The notes: a model not told the origin generated them from the sequence alone. Counted from the first letter of the stretch, positions 18,184 to 26,356 are shown. The stretch is DNA of 36,144 nucleotides from Clostridium sulfidigenes (GCF_000732635.1 NZ_JPMD01000021.1:1-36144); one strand, 5' to 3'. Made by a program: numbers and translations.

Positions 18184-18283
18184 CTTCAGGGGGAGTTTCA
18201 CTCCCTCTGAAGGTTAGAAATCGTTATCCAGGGACATATCAGCTCTTTACTCCCACTTTAAAGAAGATGGGAGTATTAGAGCT
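18184..18283. other. Compact structured element with two strong hairpins, identity unknown
   Basis: Hairpin 1 (18184-18196 with 18200-18212) is a 13-bp stem with one G-T pair and a 3-nt loop. Hairpin 2 has an outer stem AGCTCT/AGAGCT (18241-18246 with 18278-18283) and an inner stem TACTCCCA/TGGGAGTA (18248-18255 with 18268-18275). A 28-nt linker joins them. It is much richer in G+C than the surrounding sequence. The look (paired GGGAGT/ACTCCC stems) resembles ends of IS200/IS605-type elements or their guide-RNA scaffolds, but no transposase is nearby and I cannot confirm this. Strand of transcription is unknown; a plus-strand RNA would run into the bidirectional terminator at 18340. Confidence 0.5.
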
Positions 18284-18339
18284 AATAGTCATCGGATGAA
18301 AATATATATTAACGATATACTATTAACGATACACAAAAT

Positions 18340-18364
18340 AAAAAGGAGTGCTACGCTCCTTTTT
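18340..18364. terminator. Bidirectional terminator downstream of spoVG
   Basis: An 11-bp stem AAAAAGGAGTG/CGCTCCTTTTT (one G-T wobble) with a 3-nt loop lies 4 nt beyond the spoVG stop. It has U-runs in both orientations, so it could also end a plus-strand RNA from the element to its left. Confidence 0.88.
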
Positions 18365-18368
18365 ATAA

Positions 18369-18653
18369 TTAGACTATTTCATCTTCTACTTGCTCTTCAT
18401 TTTTTACTTTCTCATACTCGTCAAGTATAGATTTTTGAATTTTCTCTCTTGTTTCTGTATTAATTGGATGAGCTATATCCTTAAATTCTCCGTCAGGAGT
18501 TCTTCTACTAGGCATAGCTATAAAATTACCACTTTGACCCTCAATTATCTTGATGTCATGAACCACGAATTCATTATCTAAAGTTATAGATACTATAGCT
18601 TTCATTTTTCCTTCTGTGGTAATTTTTCTAATTCTAACGTCTGTAATTATCAT
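18369..18653 (-). CDS. spoVG: Septation/RNA-binding regulator SpoVG
   Basis: This 94-aa SpoVG begins [20 protein letters not shown] and carries the family block [32 protein letters not shown]. SpoVG binds nucleic acids and influences septation, sporulation and, in other Firmicutes, virulence and envelope genes. Length is normal. GGAGGTG site, its own terminator, and a very good sigma-H promoter upstream; spoVG is a classic sigma-H gene in B. subtilis. Confidence 0.98.
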   Translation of the reverse strand: MIITDVRIRKITTEGKMKAIVSITLDNEFVVHDIKIIEGQSGNFIAMPSRRTPDGEFKDIAHPINTETREKIQKSILDEYEKVKNEEQVEDEIV

Positions 18654-18687
18654 GAAATTCCACCTCCAAGATGTGCTTTCATGTATT

Positions 18688-18714
18688 ATTCTACTAATGC
18701 ATTGTAAATCCTTC
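18688..18714 (-). promoter_or_regulatory. Sigma-H promoter of spoVG
   Basis: On the minus strand GAAGGATTT (18714-18706) and GTAGAAT (18694-18688) are 11 nt apart. This matches the sigma-H consensus RNAGGAWWW-N11/12-RNNGAAT at every fixed position. It lies 35 nt upstream of the spoVG ATG. Confidence 0.75.
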
Positions 18715-18748
18715 TATTTGTCGAAACATTTTCCATATTTTTTGTAAC

Positions 18749-19579
18749 TTATTCGTTTTTTTCACTAGATGGACTAACAATCGCAATTCCATCTTCTCCA
18801 ATACCATAAAAATTTACTAATGAAATATAATCATCTACCAGCTTATCCTTAACTTCTACATTATCTATTAAAAAACCACTACCCAATAATTCACTATCAA
18901 ATTCACTTAAAAGCTCTTTAATTCCCTTTGCAGTTCCTCCACCTCTCATAAAGTCATCTACAAATACACATCTACTACTTCTCTTCATAGACTTTGTTGA
19001 TAATGTCATAGTTTGAAGTCTATTACTTGAACCAGAAGCATAATTTATGCTTACTGTAGTACCTTCTGTATACTTAGTATCATGGCGTACTGTAACAAGC
19101 TGAACTCCTAATTGTTTTGCAACCTCATAACCTAATGGAATACCTTTAGTTTCTATTGTAACTACATAATCCACGTTCATATCTTTAAATTTACTAGCTA
19201 ATATTATTGCTGAATTTTGAATAATACTTGGATTATATGCTATATCTGTTATATATAGAAAATTACCCGGAACAACTCTAGATTGCTGTCTTAGTGCTTC
19301 ACACAAATCTTCTAAAAACTGTTTTCTATCTTCATTTGATTTTTCATTTATAAATCTTATTCCACCTGCAGCACCTGCTACTGTTTCTATCTTTCCCATG
19401 GATAAACCTTCTATTACTTCTCTAACTATAACTATATCTTCACTAATAGTAGATTTTGCTGCATTAAATTTCTCTGTAAATAAATTTAAAGTTATAACCT
19501 TATTAGGATTTTCTGTTAAAACTTTTGTTATACCAATAACCCTTTGGTTTCTATTAAATTTATGCTTAATTTTCTCCAT
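18749..19579 (-). CDS. purR: Purine operon repressor PurR
   Basis: This 276-aa Gram-positive PurR has an N-terminal winged helix (about residues 1-75: NRNQRVIGITKVLTENPNKVI) and a C-terminal phosphoribosyltransferase-like domain (about 76-276). The PRPP loop is CVFVDDFMRGGGTAKG. PRPP binding relieves repression of purine genes. I start at ATG 19579, preceded by GGAAAGG; a longer GTG-initiated form (19630) would have its start codon inside an AAAGGTG motif. Neighbours prs and glmU suit a PRPP-linked role. It is a single gene between spoVG and the terminator at 19762. Confidence 0.95.
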   Translation of the reverse strand: MEKIKHKFNRNQRVIGITKVLTENPNKVITLNLFTEKFNAAKSTISEDIVIVREVIEGLSMGKIETVAGAAGGIRFINEKSNEDRKQFLEDLCEALRQQSRVVPGNFLYITDIAYNPSIIQNSAIILASKFKDMNVDYVVTIETKGIPLGYEVAKQLGVQLVTVRHDTKYTEGTTVSINYASGSSNRLQTMTLSTKSMKRSSRCVFVDDFMRGGGTAKGIKELLSEFDSELLGSGFLIDNVEVKDKLVDDYISLVNFYGIGEDGIAIVSPSSEKNE

Positions 19580-19761
19580 ACAAACTATACCTTTCCGAAT
19601 TTTATCTTTATTTTTGCCTTTATTATTCACCTTTATTCTATCTGTTTTATTACTATATTACAATTACTTTTTTTATTTTCTTTAATATACTATTTAAAAC
19701 AATATAAATTCATCTTTTATGTTAATCACAGATTAATCAGAGAAAAATATCTTCATTGTAA

Positions 19762-19818
19762 ATAAAAAGAGCTACTTCAAAATAAAGATTAAATAAATCT
19801 TCATTTTGAAATAGCCTT
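19762..19818 (-). terminator. Long hairpin terminator of the 77-aa gene
   Basis: A stem of about 20 bp with a few mismatches (GGCTATTTCAAAATGAAGAT pairing the complementary run) lies about 28 nt past the stop of the 77-aa gene. On the minus strand it is followed by CTTTTTATTT. Confidence 0.8.
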
Positions 19819-19845
19819 TAATTTCAGTATTATTTATAATATCTA

Positions 19846-20079
19846 TCAGCTACATACCACTATTTTCGAAGTCAAAGGATTCCTTTTAGTAAATTCATTA
19901 GCTTCTTGTATATTTCTAGCTTTAAATAAAAGTTTGCCTCCATTCTTATTTAAAACTCCACCACAAAGCATATATTTCTGACCACATATTTCTTTATCAT
20001 CTTCTAAAAAATTTATACCTTCAAGTCCTTGCCCATCTGCCTTATACTTTAACTCAATGAATAAATCTTTGTTTCCCAT
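19846..20079 (-). CDS. Hypothetical 77-aa protein with a LexA-box promoter
   Basis: The function is not recognised. This is a small soluble 77-aa protein with no signal peptide or membrane span, a weakly acidic first half (LKYKADGQGLEGINFLEDDKE) and three Cys (C33, C39, C76). The C-terminal part GGKLLFKARNIQEANEFTKRN has the hydrophobic-then-'EA' pattern of YciI/DUF1330-like ferredoxin folds, only a weak resemblance. GGGGG site 6 nt before the ATG. The promoter carries a GAAC-N4-GTTC palindrome between -35 and -10, suggesting DNA-damage (SOS) control. It is a single-gene unit with its own terminator, so it is a real gene rather than a chance ORF. Confidence 0.75.
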   Translation of the reverse strand: MGNKDLFIELKYKADGQGLEGINFLEDDKEICGQKYMLCGGVLNKNGGKLLFKARNIQEANEFTKRNPLTSKIVVCS

Positions 20080-20111
20080 TTTTTAACCCCCATATCTGTT
20101 CTCATATTTAT

Positions 20112-20140
20112 ATGATATCGAACATACGTTCAATTGTCAA
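20112..20140 (-). promoter_or_regulatory. Sigma-A promoter overlapping a LexA-type operator
   Basis: On the minus strand TTGACA (20140-20135) and TATCAT (20117-20112) are 17 nt apart. The spacer holds GAACGTATGTTC (20131-20120), flanked by T and G, which fits the Gram-positive LexA box CGAAC-N4-GTTCG with one flank mismatch. Binding between -35 and -10 would block RNA polymerase. Start near 20105, leader about 26 nt. PurR boxes also contain CGAAC, but they are widely spaced pairs and are less likely here. Confidence 0.7.
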
Positions 20141-20336
20141 TATTATTTTTATTTCATTACTAAAAATTATTATCAATAACTTTTAATTCACTGCATATCT
20201 CTTTATCTTTAAATATGTATATTCAAAAACAAATAAAATATAACTACTATTTTACATATAACATTGATAATATCTCTCCTTTGACTTATACTGAAAACGT
20301 ATAATACTACTAAGAAGTTACTTGTGGGGTGATTTT

Positions 20337-21359
20337 ATGTTTATCAAAAACTATGAACCTATGAACGAAAACTTATGGCAAGGAAGAATAGACAGTGACG
20401 ATAATTTTGATGCTTTTAGATGGCATCAATGGATAACACCTCTTGATCTTCGAAGAGATGATCTTGAGCCTCTTGATGGACTAAACTTTGCACTTTTAGG
20501 CTTTTGTTGCCATGAAGGTGTAAAAAAAAATAAAGGTCGTATAGGTGCCATGAATGGTCCTATATCCATCAGAAAAGAGCTTTCAAATCTACCTTGTACT
20601 TTTAATCAATCGGTAAAAATTTTTGATGCCGGAGATATCATAGTTGAGGACATTTCTCTTGCTGAAGGGCAAAAGCTTTTAAGCGACTGCGTGTCTAAGT
20701 TACTAGATCTGAATATTTTTCCTATAGTTCTAGGAGGAGGACATGAGACAGCCTTTGGGAACTATAATGGGGCTCTATCTCATCTGGATAAAATATCTTG
20801 TAAACCTCGAATCGGAATTATAAATTTTGATGCTCACTTCGATCTTAGACCATATAATAACGAGGGAAGTTCTGGAACTATGTTTAAACAAATCTCTGAT
20901 ATTTGTCATGATAAAAACATGAATTTCTCCTATTTCTGTATTGGGATACAACAACACAGCAATACAGTGGATCTATTTAAAACCGCCAAAAAATTAGGTG
21001 TTCAATACACCCTTGCGAAAGACATCCTATATAGTGATGGTTGGCAACTTTTAAGAGAATTAAATGCCTTTATGAGAAACCAAGATTATATATATGTAAC
21101 TATTTGCTCAGACGTATTTTCTGCCTCTTTTGCACCAGGGGTTAGTTCTACACAAACCTTAGGTTTAAATCCTGAAATAGTTATAAAACTACTTAAACAT
21201 ATTTTAAAATCAAATAGAGTTATAACCTTTGATATATGTGAAGTGGCCCCTAGATTTGATAAAGATAATATCACTTCTAACTTAGCTGGAGTAATCATCT
21301 TCTCCATTGTTAATACTCTTTGTAAATTACAAAACTTACAGCACAACTTTTTAACATAA
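20337..21359 (+). CDS. hutG: Formimidoylglutamase-like arginase-family hydrolase
   Basis: This 340-aa ureohydrolase-fold protein is most like HutG, which cleaves N-formimidoyl-glutamate to glutamate and formamide in histidine breakdown. Metal-site motifs seen: GGGHETAFG (H136), NFDAHFDLR (D165, H167, D169). The third motif reads TICSDVFSASFAPGVS, where the usual T/S-x-D-x-D is T-I-C-S-D, so one Asp ligand is Cys257. The start is ATG 20337 behind GGGGTG; an upstream in-frame TTG includes that site. No hutH, hutU or hutI lies beside it, so the substrate remains uncertain. Strong terminator downstream. Confidence 0.85.
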   Translation: MFIKNYEPMNENLWQGRIDSDDNFDAFRWHQWITPLDLRRDDLEPLDGLNFALLGFCCHEGVKKNKGRIGAMNGPISIRKELSNLPCTFNQSVKIFDAGDIIVEDISLAEGQKLLSDCVSKLLDLNIFPIVLGGGHETAFGNYNGALSHLDKISCKPRIGIINFDAHFDLRPYNNEGSSGTMFKQISDICHDKNMNFSYFCIGIQQHSNTVDLFKTAKKLGVQYTLAKDILYSDGWQLLRELNAFMRNQDYIYVTICSDVFSASFAPGVSSTQTLGLNPEIVIKLLKHILKSNRVITFDICEVAPRFDKDNITSNLAGVIIFSIVNTLCKLQNLQHNFLT

Positions 21360-21368
21360 TTACATAAT

Positions 21369-21402
21369 AAAAAAGTCCTTAGTCTAAGCTAAGGACTTTT
21401 TT
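21369..21402. terminator. Bidirectional terminator between hutG and the 47-aa ORF
   Basis: A perfect 14-bp stem AAAAAAGTCCTTAG/CTAAGGACTTTTTT with a 6-nt loop. It lies 9 nt past the hutG stop and about 38 nt past the opposing small ORF, so it can serve both. Confidence 0.9.
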
Positions 21403-21439
21403 ACGATTATTATAGGGACTTTAAAATAGATTTGGCAAT

Positions 21440-21583
21440 TTACAAGCTAAATTGCCACAATAAATATTCAAACTCCATACCCATGATATCATTCTCTTCA
21501 CAAGTATTGAGCATTTTATCCTCTTCTTCACCATTAATATTCAGTTGCCAATTTACATATTCTCTCAGACCAATTGTTAACAT
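21440..21583 (-). CDS. Small acidic 47-aa protein, unknown
   Basis: Not recognised. A 47-codon minus-strand reading frame begins MLTIGLREYVNWQLNING and ends EFEYLLWQFSL. It has an excellent GGAGGAG site 9 nt before the ATG. The product is acidic (several EEE/DE pairs), aromatic (three W/Y-containing segments) and lacks a membrane span. An inverted repeat GGCAATTT/AAATTGCC overlaps its last codons and a shared terminator follows. Evidence that it is real: ribosome-binding site, codon choice typical of the window, terminator. It is too short for confidence without homologues. Confidence 0.6.
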   Translation of the reverse strand: MLTIGLREYVNWQLNINGEEEDKMLNTCEENDIMGMEFEYLLWQFSL

Positions 21584-22017
21584 TTTAACACACTCCTCCA
21601 GAAAATTTCTACTAGCCTTATGACCTAGTAGTTATTGTAATTGATATTAAATATAAATACACTTAGAAAACATCTATTATTTCCACTTAGATACTTAATA
21701 AATATAATTAGTTATTATACTTAAAAACCATCTCTAACTTTGTTTTTATTTTAACATATTTATTTCTATCTGAAAAGCCTTTTTCTGAATTTTCTTTTAA
21801 ATTTTAGGGATATTTTCATTCATTTATCCTATAGATATATAAATTACGAAGCTTTCTAAAATATATGTGTTTTTTATATAGATTTTTGTATATAATTTAT
21901 ATTAGGTATTCATTTATTTTTATACACATACAATGGTTATTAGGTTGATCTATAACTATGTTTTAATATACAAATTCATGAATGTAGTATTATATTTTAT
22001 ATAGGAGTTGTTATTAT
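21584..22017. other. Gene-free region upstream of murC
   Basis: This 434-nt, extremely A+T-rich stretch contains the leader of the 47-aa ORF with a small inverted repeat CTACTAG/CTAGTAG (21609-21615 and 21625-21631). It also contains the presumed promoter region of murC (a weak TTGATC-N16-TATACA at 21945-21972). I see no further gene or riboswitch. Confidence 0.6.
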
Positions 22018-23394
22018 ATGAGTTTTGATTTTTTACAAGATAAAAATAAAAAAGTTCACTTTATTGGTATTGGTGGCATTAGTATGAGTGGTCTTGCTGA
22101 GATTCTACTTAAAAACGGATATACTGTATCTGGTTCAGATATGAAAAATTCAAATATGGTTGAAAAACTTAGAAATAAAGGTGCAAATATATATATGGGA
22201 CACAGTGCAGATAACATACAGGATTCAGATTTAGTAGTATACACTGCTGCTATCAGTGAGGATAATCCTGAGTTTCAAAAAGCACTTGAACTAAATCTTC
22301 CTATGATGGATAGAGCTGAATTCTTAGGCAGAATTATGCTTGGCCATAAATATAATGTGGCTGTTTCTGGTACTCATGGTAAAACAACCACAACTTCAAT
22401 GCTTGCCCACATTGTAATTGAAGAACAAGTGGATCCTACCATATTAGTAGGTGGAGAATTAGATGTTATAGAGGGTAATGTTCTTGCTGGAAATAGTGAT
22501 TACTTTGTTACTGAAGCTTGTGAGTATAAAGGATCTTTCTTAAAATTTCATCCTTATATAGGAATTATATTAAATGTAGATGCAGATCATTTAGATTTTT
22601 ATAAGGATATAAATCACATAAAAGATACTTTTAATAAATTTATAGATATCATACCAGAGGATGGATTCCTTGTATGCAATAGTGATGATAGTAACGTTTC
22701 TGATATATTAAATAATCATAAATGTACTATAATGACTTACGGAATAAATAATGGTGAGTATAAAGCTAAAAATATAACTTATAATTCTCTTGGTTGTGGT
22801 TCTTATGATTTATATAGAAATGACCATAAGTTATTTTCTATATCCTTAAATGTGCCTGGAGAACATAATGTGCTTAACTCTTTAGCTGCTATATGTACAT
22901 CCTTAGCTCTTAACATTTCTAATGAATCTATAATTAAAGGATTATCTAATTTTGGAGGAACTCATAGAAGATTTGAATTTAAGGGTTCTAAAAATGGTGT
23001 TACTGTAATAGATGACTATGCTCATCATCCAACAGAAATTCAAGCTACTCTTAGTGCTTGTAAAAATTATCCTCATAAAGATTTATATGTGGTATTTCAA
23101 CCTCATACCTACACTCGAACTATAACTCTTTTTGATGACTTTGTAAGAACCTTCAATGGAGTAAAGCATTTATTATTAGCAGATATATACGCTGCTCGTG
23201 AAAAAGATACTGGAATTGTTAACTCAGTAAAGTTAGGCGATGCTATAAGACTTACAGGAGTTGATGCAATAAACTATCATAGCTTTGAAGAAATAGTTAA
23301 TCACTTAAAATCAAAGGCCAAAGATGGTGATCTTATTATTACCGTAGGTGCTGGAGATATAAATGTTGTTGGTGAAATGTATCTAGCTAATTAA
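22018..23394 (+). CDS. murC: UDP-N-acetylmuramate--L-alanine ligase
   Basis: This 458-aa Mur ligase adds L-Ala to UDP-MurNAc in the cytoplasm, the first peptide step of peptidoglycan synthesis. N-terminal domain with [21 protein letters not shown] loop [14 protein letters not shown]; central motif [11 protein letters not shown]-terminal [21 protein letters not shown] and FQPHTYTRT. Length is normal. AGGAG site upstream, and a strong terminator downstream, so it is probably monocistronic. Proximity to purR and spoVG is usual in clostridia. Confidence 0.98.
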   Translation: MSFDFLQDKNKKVHFIGIGGISMSGLAEILLKNGYTVSGSDMKNSNMVEKLRNKGANIYMGHSADNIQDSDLVVYTAAISEDNPEFQKALELNLPMMDRAEFLGRIMLGHKYNVAVSGTHGKTTTTSMLAHIVIEEQVDPTILVGGELDVIEGNVLAGNSDYFVTEACEYKGSFLKFHPYIGIILNVDADHLDFYKDINHIKDTFNKFIDIIPEDGFLVCNSDDSNVSDILNNHKCTIMTYGINNGEYKAKNITYNSLGCGSYDLYRNDHKLFSISLNVPGEHNVLNSLAAICTSLALNISNESIIKGLSNFGGTHRRFEFKGSKNGVTVIDDYAHHPTEIQATLSACKNYPHKDLYVVFQPHTYTRTITLFDDFVRTFNGVKHLLLADIYAAREKDTGIVNSVKLGDAIRLTGVDAINYHSFEEIVNHLKSKAKDGDLIITVGAGDINVVGEMYLAN

Positions 23395-23412
23395 TTTTAT
23401 CTTATACCAATT

Positions 23413-23449
23413 AATATAGCTATCCTTTAATTAAGATAGCTATATTTTT
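23413..23449 (+). terminator. Terminator of murC
   Basis: A perfect 12-bp stem AATATAGCTATC/GATAGCTATATT with a 10-nt loop, followed by a T-run, 19 nt after the murC stop. Confidence 0.87.
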
Positions 23450-23471
23450 AATATATAAACGAGGTGACAAA

Positions 23472-24398
23472 ATGAAATCAAACTTTAATAAAACTGTGTA
23501 CATAGTTAATGCCTTTACTCACAATGATATGGGTGGAAACAAGGCTGGTGTAGTTATTGATTGTGATGACTTATCCTCTAATGACATGGCAGCTATCGCA
23601 AAAGAAGTAAACCTTTCCGAAACTGCCTTTGTGATAAAATCAAAATGTGATGATTATGACTATGAGGTTAGATTTTTTACCCCTTCAACAGAAGTTGATT
23701 TATGTGGTCATGCTACCATCGCCACTTTCTATACCTTAGCTAAGTTAGGCCTTATCAAACCAAGTACAAGTCCAGTAAAATTAAAACAAAAAACTCTTGC
23801 CGGTATTTTAGATATAGAAATTTATTTTGATAATGAAAAAATTGCCTATGTGCTTATGACTCAAACTAATCCTAAGTTCTACTCATATATTGATGATGTA
23901 AAAGAACTTTGTGATATATTAGGAATAACCGTAGAAGATGCTGGAATCCAAGGTCATACATTAAAACCTATGATAATTTCTACAGGGCTTAAAGATATAA
24001 TGTTCCCAGTTAAATCTCTAAATGCTCTAAAAAGAATAAATCCAGATTTTCAAGGCCTAAAAGAATACACAGATAACTTAAATTTAGTAGGTCTTCATGC
24101 CTTCTCTTTAGAAACTGAAAATTCTAAAAGCACTGTTGCAACTAGAAACTTCGGTCCTAGTGTAGGTATCGATGAAGAAAGTGCTACTGGCACATCTAAT
24201 GGCGCATTATGCGCGTATATAATGAAACATAACATACTTGATTTTAAAGATAAACTAACCATATGTTGCGAACAAGGTTATTACATGAATAATCCAAGTG
24301 AAATTATCTGCACGGGTGAAGCTATTCATAATGACTATTTAATAAAAGTTGGTGGCATAGGAAGTATAGAGAAAACTATAGAGGTGACTTATAAATAG
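23472..24398 (+). CDS. PhzF-family isomerase/epimerase
   Basis: This 308-aa protein has the PhzF diaminopimelate-epimerase-like two-lobed fold. N lobe: AFTHNDMGGNKAGVV and the acid-base Glu in NLSETAFV, then RFFTPSTEVDLCGHATIA. C lobe: GIDEESATGTSNGALCAY. Only PhzF itself acts in phenazine synthesis; most relatives, including this one, have unknown substrates. GAGGTGA site. Its last codons form part of a terminator stem, and the next gene converges on it. Confidence 0.9.
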   Translation: MKSNFNKTVYIVNAFTHNDMGGNKAGVVIDCDDLSSNDMAAIAKEVNLSETAFVIKSKCDDYDYEVRFFTPSTEVDLCGHATIATFYTLAKLGLIKPSTSPVKLKQKTLAGILDIEIYFDNEKIAYVLMTQTNPKFYSYIDDVKELCDILGITVEDAGIQGHTLKPMIISTGLKDIMFPVKSLNALKRINPDFQGLKEYTDNLNLVGLHAFSLETENSKSTVATRNFGPSVGIDEESATGTSNGALCAYIMKHNILDFKDKLTICCEQGYYMNNPSEIICTGEAIHNDYLIKVGGIGSIEKTIEVTYK

Positions 24399-24417
24399 TC
24401 ACCCCTTTCTTTTTTTA
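24383..24417 (+). terminator. Terminator overlapping the phzF-family stop codon
   Basis: Stem GGTGACT/AGTCACC (24383-24389 and 24397-24403), followed by CCTTTC and a T7 run. The 5' arm is coding sequence, and the stop TAG lies at the base of the 3' arm. The tail runs into the end of the convergent gene. Confidence 0.85.
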
Positions 24418-25650
24418 CTTAAATAAAGATTTTAAATTTTCTCTCTCCTGTTGTATCTGACTTTTTACATTTGATGATGGATTAAACAAAGAGTCATATC
24501 TAAATAATAATATTCCTTTGTACTTTTTTAACTTTCTTGAAGCTTGTACCTGTCTTTTTAATATATCTGTACTATTTCTCCACTCATCCTTTCCATTACC
24601 TGCCCAAGTATCTTCACTACCTACTTTATATACAGATAAACCTATATATAAATTTACTGTAGATTCAGTAACAAGACTATCAAACTCTTCAATAACTTGT
24701 TGAAAATTGCTATTATCATTTAAAAAGCCATAATATATTTGTGGGCAAATATAATCAATGTATCCAGGGTTTTGAACCCACTTCTTCACATCAATAAATT
24801 GGCTATTATAGTTATTATCCATAGAGCCTTGTGGACTTATTCCAAAGACTACCTCTGGGCTTATCTCTTTAACAATTGAATAAATCTGCCTTACGAGAAT
24901 ATTAACATTTTCACGTCTCCAACTCTCTAAATCTAAATCTCCTCCTGAACTTGTATACTCGCCATAAGCTTTACTATCTATAGACACATCACTAGATGGA
25001 TAAAAATAATCATCAAAATGTATTCCATCAACTTCATAGTTCTCCACTATTTCTTTTACTCCATTCACTATAAGTTGCCTAACTTCTTCTTTGCCAGGAT
25101 TATAATATATTCCACCATTACATTTTATTATATTATCACTACCATCCTTTATCCATTTGCTAGCAGGATTCTCCGAAGACAGTGGCAACTTAACACTATC
25201 ACTTCTAACTCTATAGGGATTAATCCAAGCCTCCACTCTTATATTTCTTAAATGCGCTTCCTCTATAATAACTTGAAGAGGATCATAGCCCGGAGCATTA
25301 CCTTCTATACCAGAACAATATATAGACCATGGATAATATTTAGATTTGTATAAGGCATCAGAAAAAGGTCTTACCTGTACAATTAAAGTATTCAATCCCA
25401 TAGCTTCTACATTTTCTATTGCTTGTGATATATTTTTTCTAAATTCATTCTCATTTTTCCCCTTAAGCATAGCTGATAAATCTAAATAAGATAACCAAAT
25501 TCCCTTTATCTCATCATAATTTATAATTTCTCTTTCTTTATTAATTATTTCATGGCTACTATTATCAATATTATCAAAGCATATAATCCACACTAATCCC
25601 AAAATAACTAATATAATTACTCCTAAAGTAGCAAGATTCATTTTATTCAT
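24415..25650 (-). CDS. Membrane-anchored GHL10/DUF187-type glycoside hydrolase
   Basis: This 411-aa protein has an N-terminal signal anchor (about residues 5-25) and an extracytoplasmic TIM-barrel of the glycosyl-hydrolase-like family 10 (YngK/DUF187). Motifs seen: GIWLSYLDLSAML, MGLNTLIVQVRPFSDALY, EAWINPYRV, and the likely catalytic region VDGIHFDDYFYPSSD, then DYICPQIYYGF. The family is implicated in cell-wall glycan cleavage; the substrate is not known for this protein. AAGGGGGA site. It is transcribed alone, convergent with the PhzF gene. Confidence 0.9.
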   Translation of the reverse strand: MNKMNLATLGVIILVILGLVWIICFDNIDNSSHEIINKEREIINYDEIKGIWLSYLDLSAMLKGKNENEFRKNISQAIENVEAMGLNTLIVQVRPFSDALYKSKYYPWSIYCSGIEGNAPGYDPLQVIIEEAHLRNIRVEAWINPYRVRSDSVKLPLSSENPASKWIKDGSDNIIKCNGGIYYNPGKEEVRQLIVNGVKEIVENYEVDGIHFDDYFYPSSDVSIDSKAYGEYTSSGGDLDLESWRRENVNILVRQIYSIVKEISPEVVFGISPQGSMDNNYNSQFIDVKKWVQNPGYIDYICPQIYYGFLNDNSNFQQVIEEFDSLVTESTVNLYIGLSVYKVGSEDTWAGNGKDEWRNSTDILKRQVQASRKLKKYKGILLFRYDSLFNPSSNVKSQIQQERENLKSLFK

Positions 25651-25730
25651 TCATGCTCCCCCTTAATTTAAGAATAATATATACCTATGCTCATAATCCA
25701 ATCTATAGAATTTAATTATAGTAAATATAT

Positions 25731-26156
25731 CTATTTATACCTGGAAAACTTCTTCCAAAGTTCATCAACTTCACTTTGCTCTAAAAAACTAGATAATATT
25801 CTATAATCTCTTTTCCCCACATAAAATATAATCCCTTTATTATCCCTCATTGCTTTATTTACATCTCTAAAATAAAGAGTTTTTGGTTTTTCATTCATAT
25901 TGTTATTTATACAAAATTTATCTTTATATACTTTTATATATTTAAGCTCATCAATGCTTCTTACTTTTTTAGTAACAAGACCTGTAACTATTAGTCCTAC
26001 TATAAAAAACACTAATAAAAATCTCCCATAAAAAAGATTGTTCCTTATAAATAATCCTATTGTAATTATCAGTAAAAGACTCGATAAAAGTATACTATTA
26101 GACAATTGCTTTCTCATATATCTTTTAGAAGCCTCACTAAACCTATATTCCTTCAT
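25731..26156 (-). CDS. Small membrane protein with YcxB-like C-terminus
   Basis: This 141-aa protein has two adjacent membrane spans (about residues 20-38 and 43-60) and a C-terminal PH-like region (about 70-140: LYFRDVNKAMRDNKGIIFYV..., ending SEVDELWKKF) that resembles YcxB-family domains. No function is established. The start is placed at ATG 26156, which has AAAGGAGGAG upstream; the in-frame ATG at 26186 has that site inside its coding codons. Single gene. Confidence 0.75.
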   Translation of the reverse strand: MKEYRFSEASKRYMRKQLSNSILLSSLLLIITIGLFIRNNLFYGRFLLVFFIVGLIVTGLVTKKVRSIDELKYIKVYKDKFCINNNMNEKPKTLYFRDVNKAMRDNKGIIFYVGKRDYRILSSFLEQSEVDELWKKFSRYK

Positions 26157-26327
26157 CTTTTGTACTCCTCCTTTTTTTAATGACAATAATATTATGTAAA
26201 TATATATATTAAACTTTTTACGTTCGGTAACATCTTTTATTATTTACAATATACTGGTTTTATAATACCTTTTATTGGCCTTTTAAAAATAATATATAAT
26301 ATAGCAAAACTTTTTGCATAAAATATG

Positions 26328-26356
26328 TTGACAACCTATTAAATATATCATATAAT
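26328..26356 (+). promoter_or_regulatory. Consensus sigma-A promoter of tRNA-Pro
   Basis: TTGACA (26328-26333) and TATAAT (26351-26356) with an exact 17-nt spacer, 12 nt upstream of the tRNA-Pro 5' end. It has the same perfect architecture as the promoter of the tRNA cluster at the start of the window. Confidence 0.85.

Larger units (their letters stand above)
17986..18368. other. Intergenic region between spoVG and glmU
   Basis: This gene-free 383-nt stretch holds, from glmU upward: a leader of about 127 nt with no recognised riboswitch; the glmU promoter (18120-18148); an unassigned two-hairpin element (18184-18283); two direct copies of TATTAACGATA (18308-18318 and 18321-18331, 13-nt period); and the spoVG terminator (18340-18364). 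Confidence 0.8.

Noticed and set aside
20119..20132. PurR box as an alternative reading of the palindrome
   Set aside because: PurR boxes are pairs of CGAA-containing half-sites about 16-17 nt apart; here the half-sites are 4 nt apart, which fits LexA.
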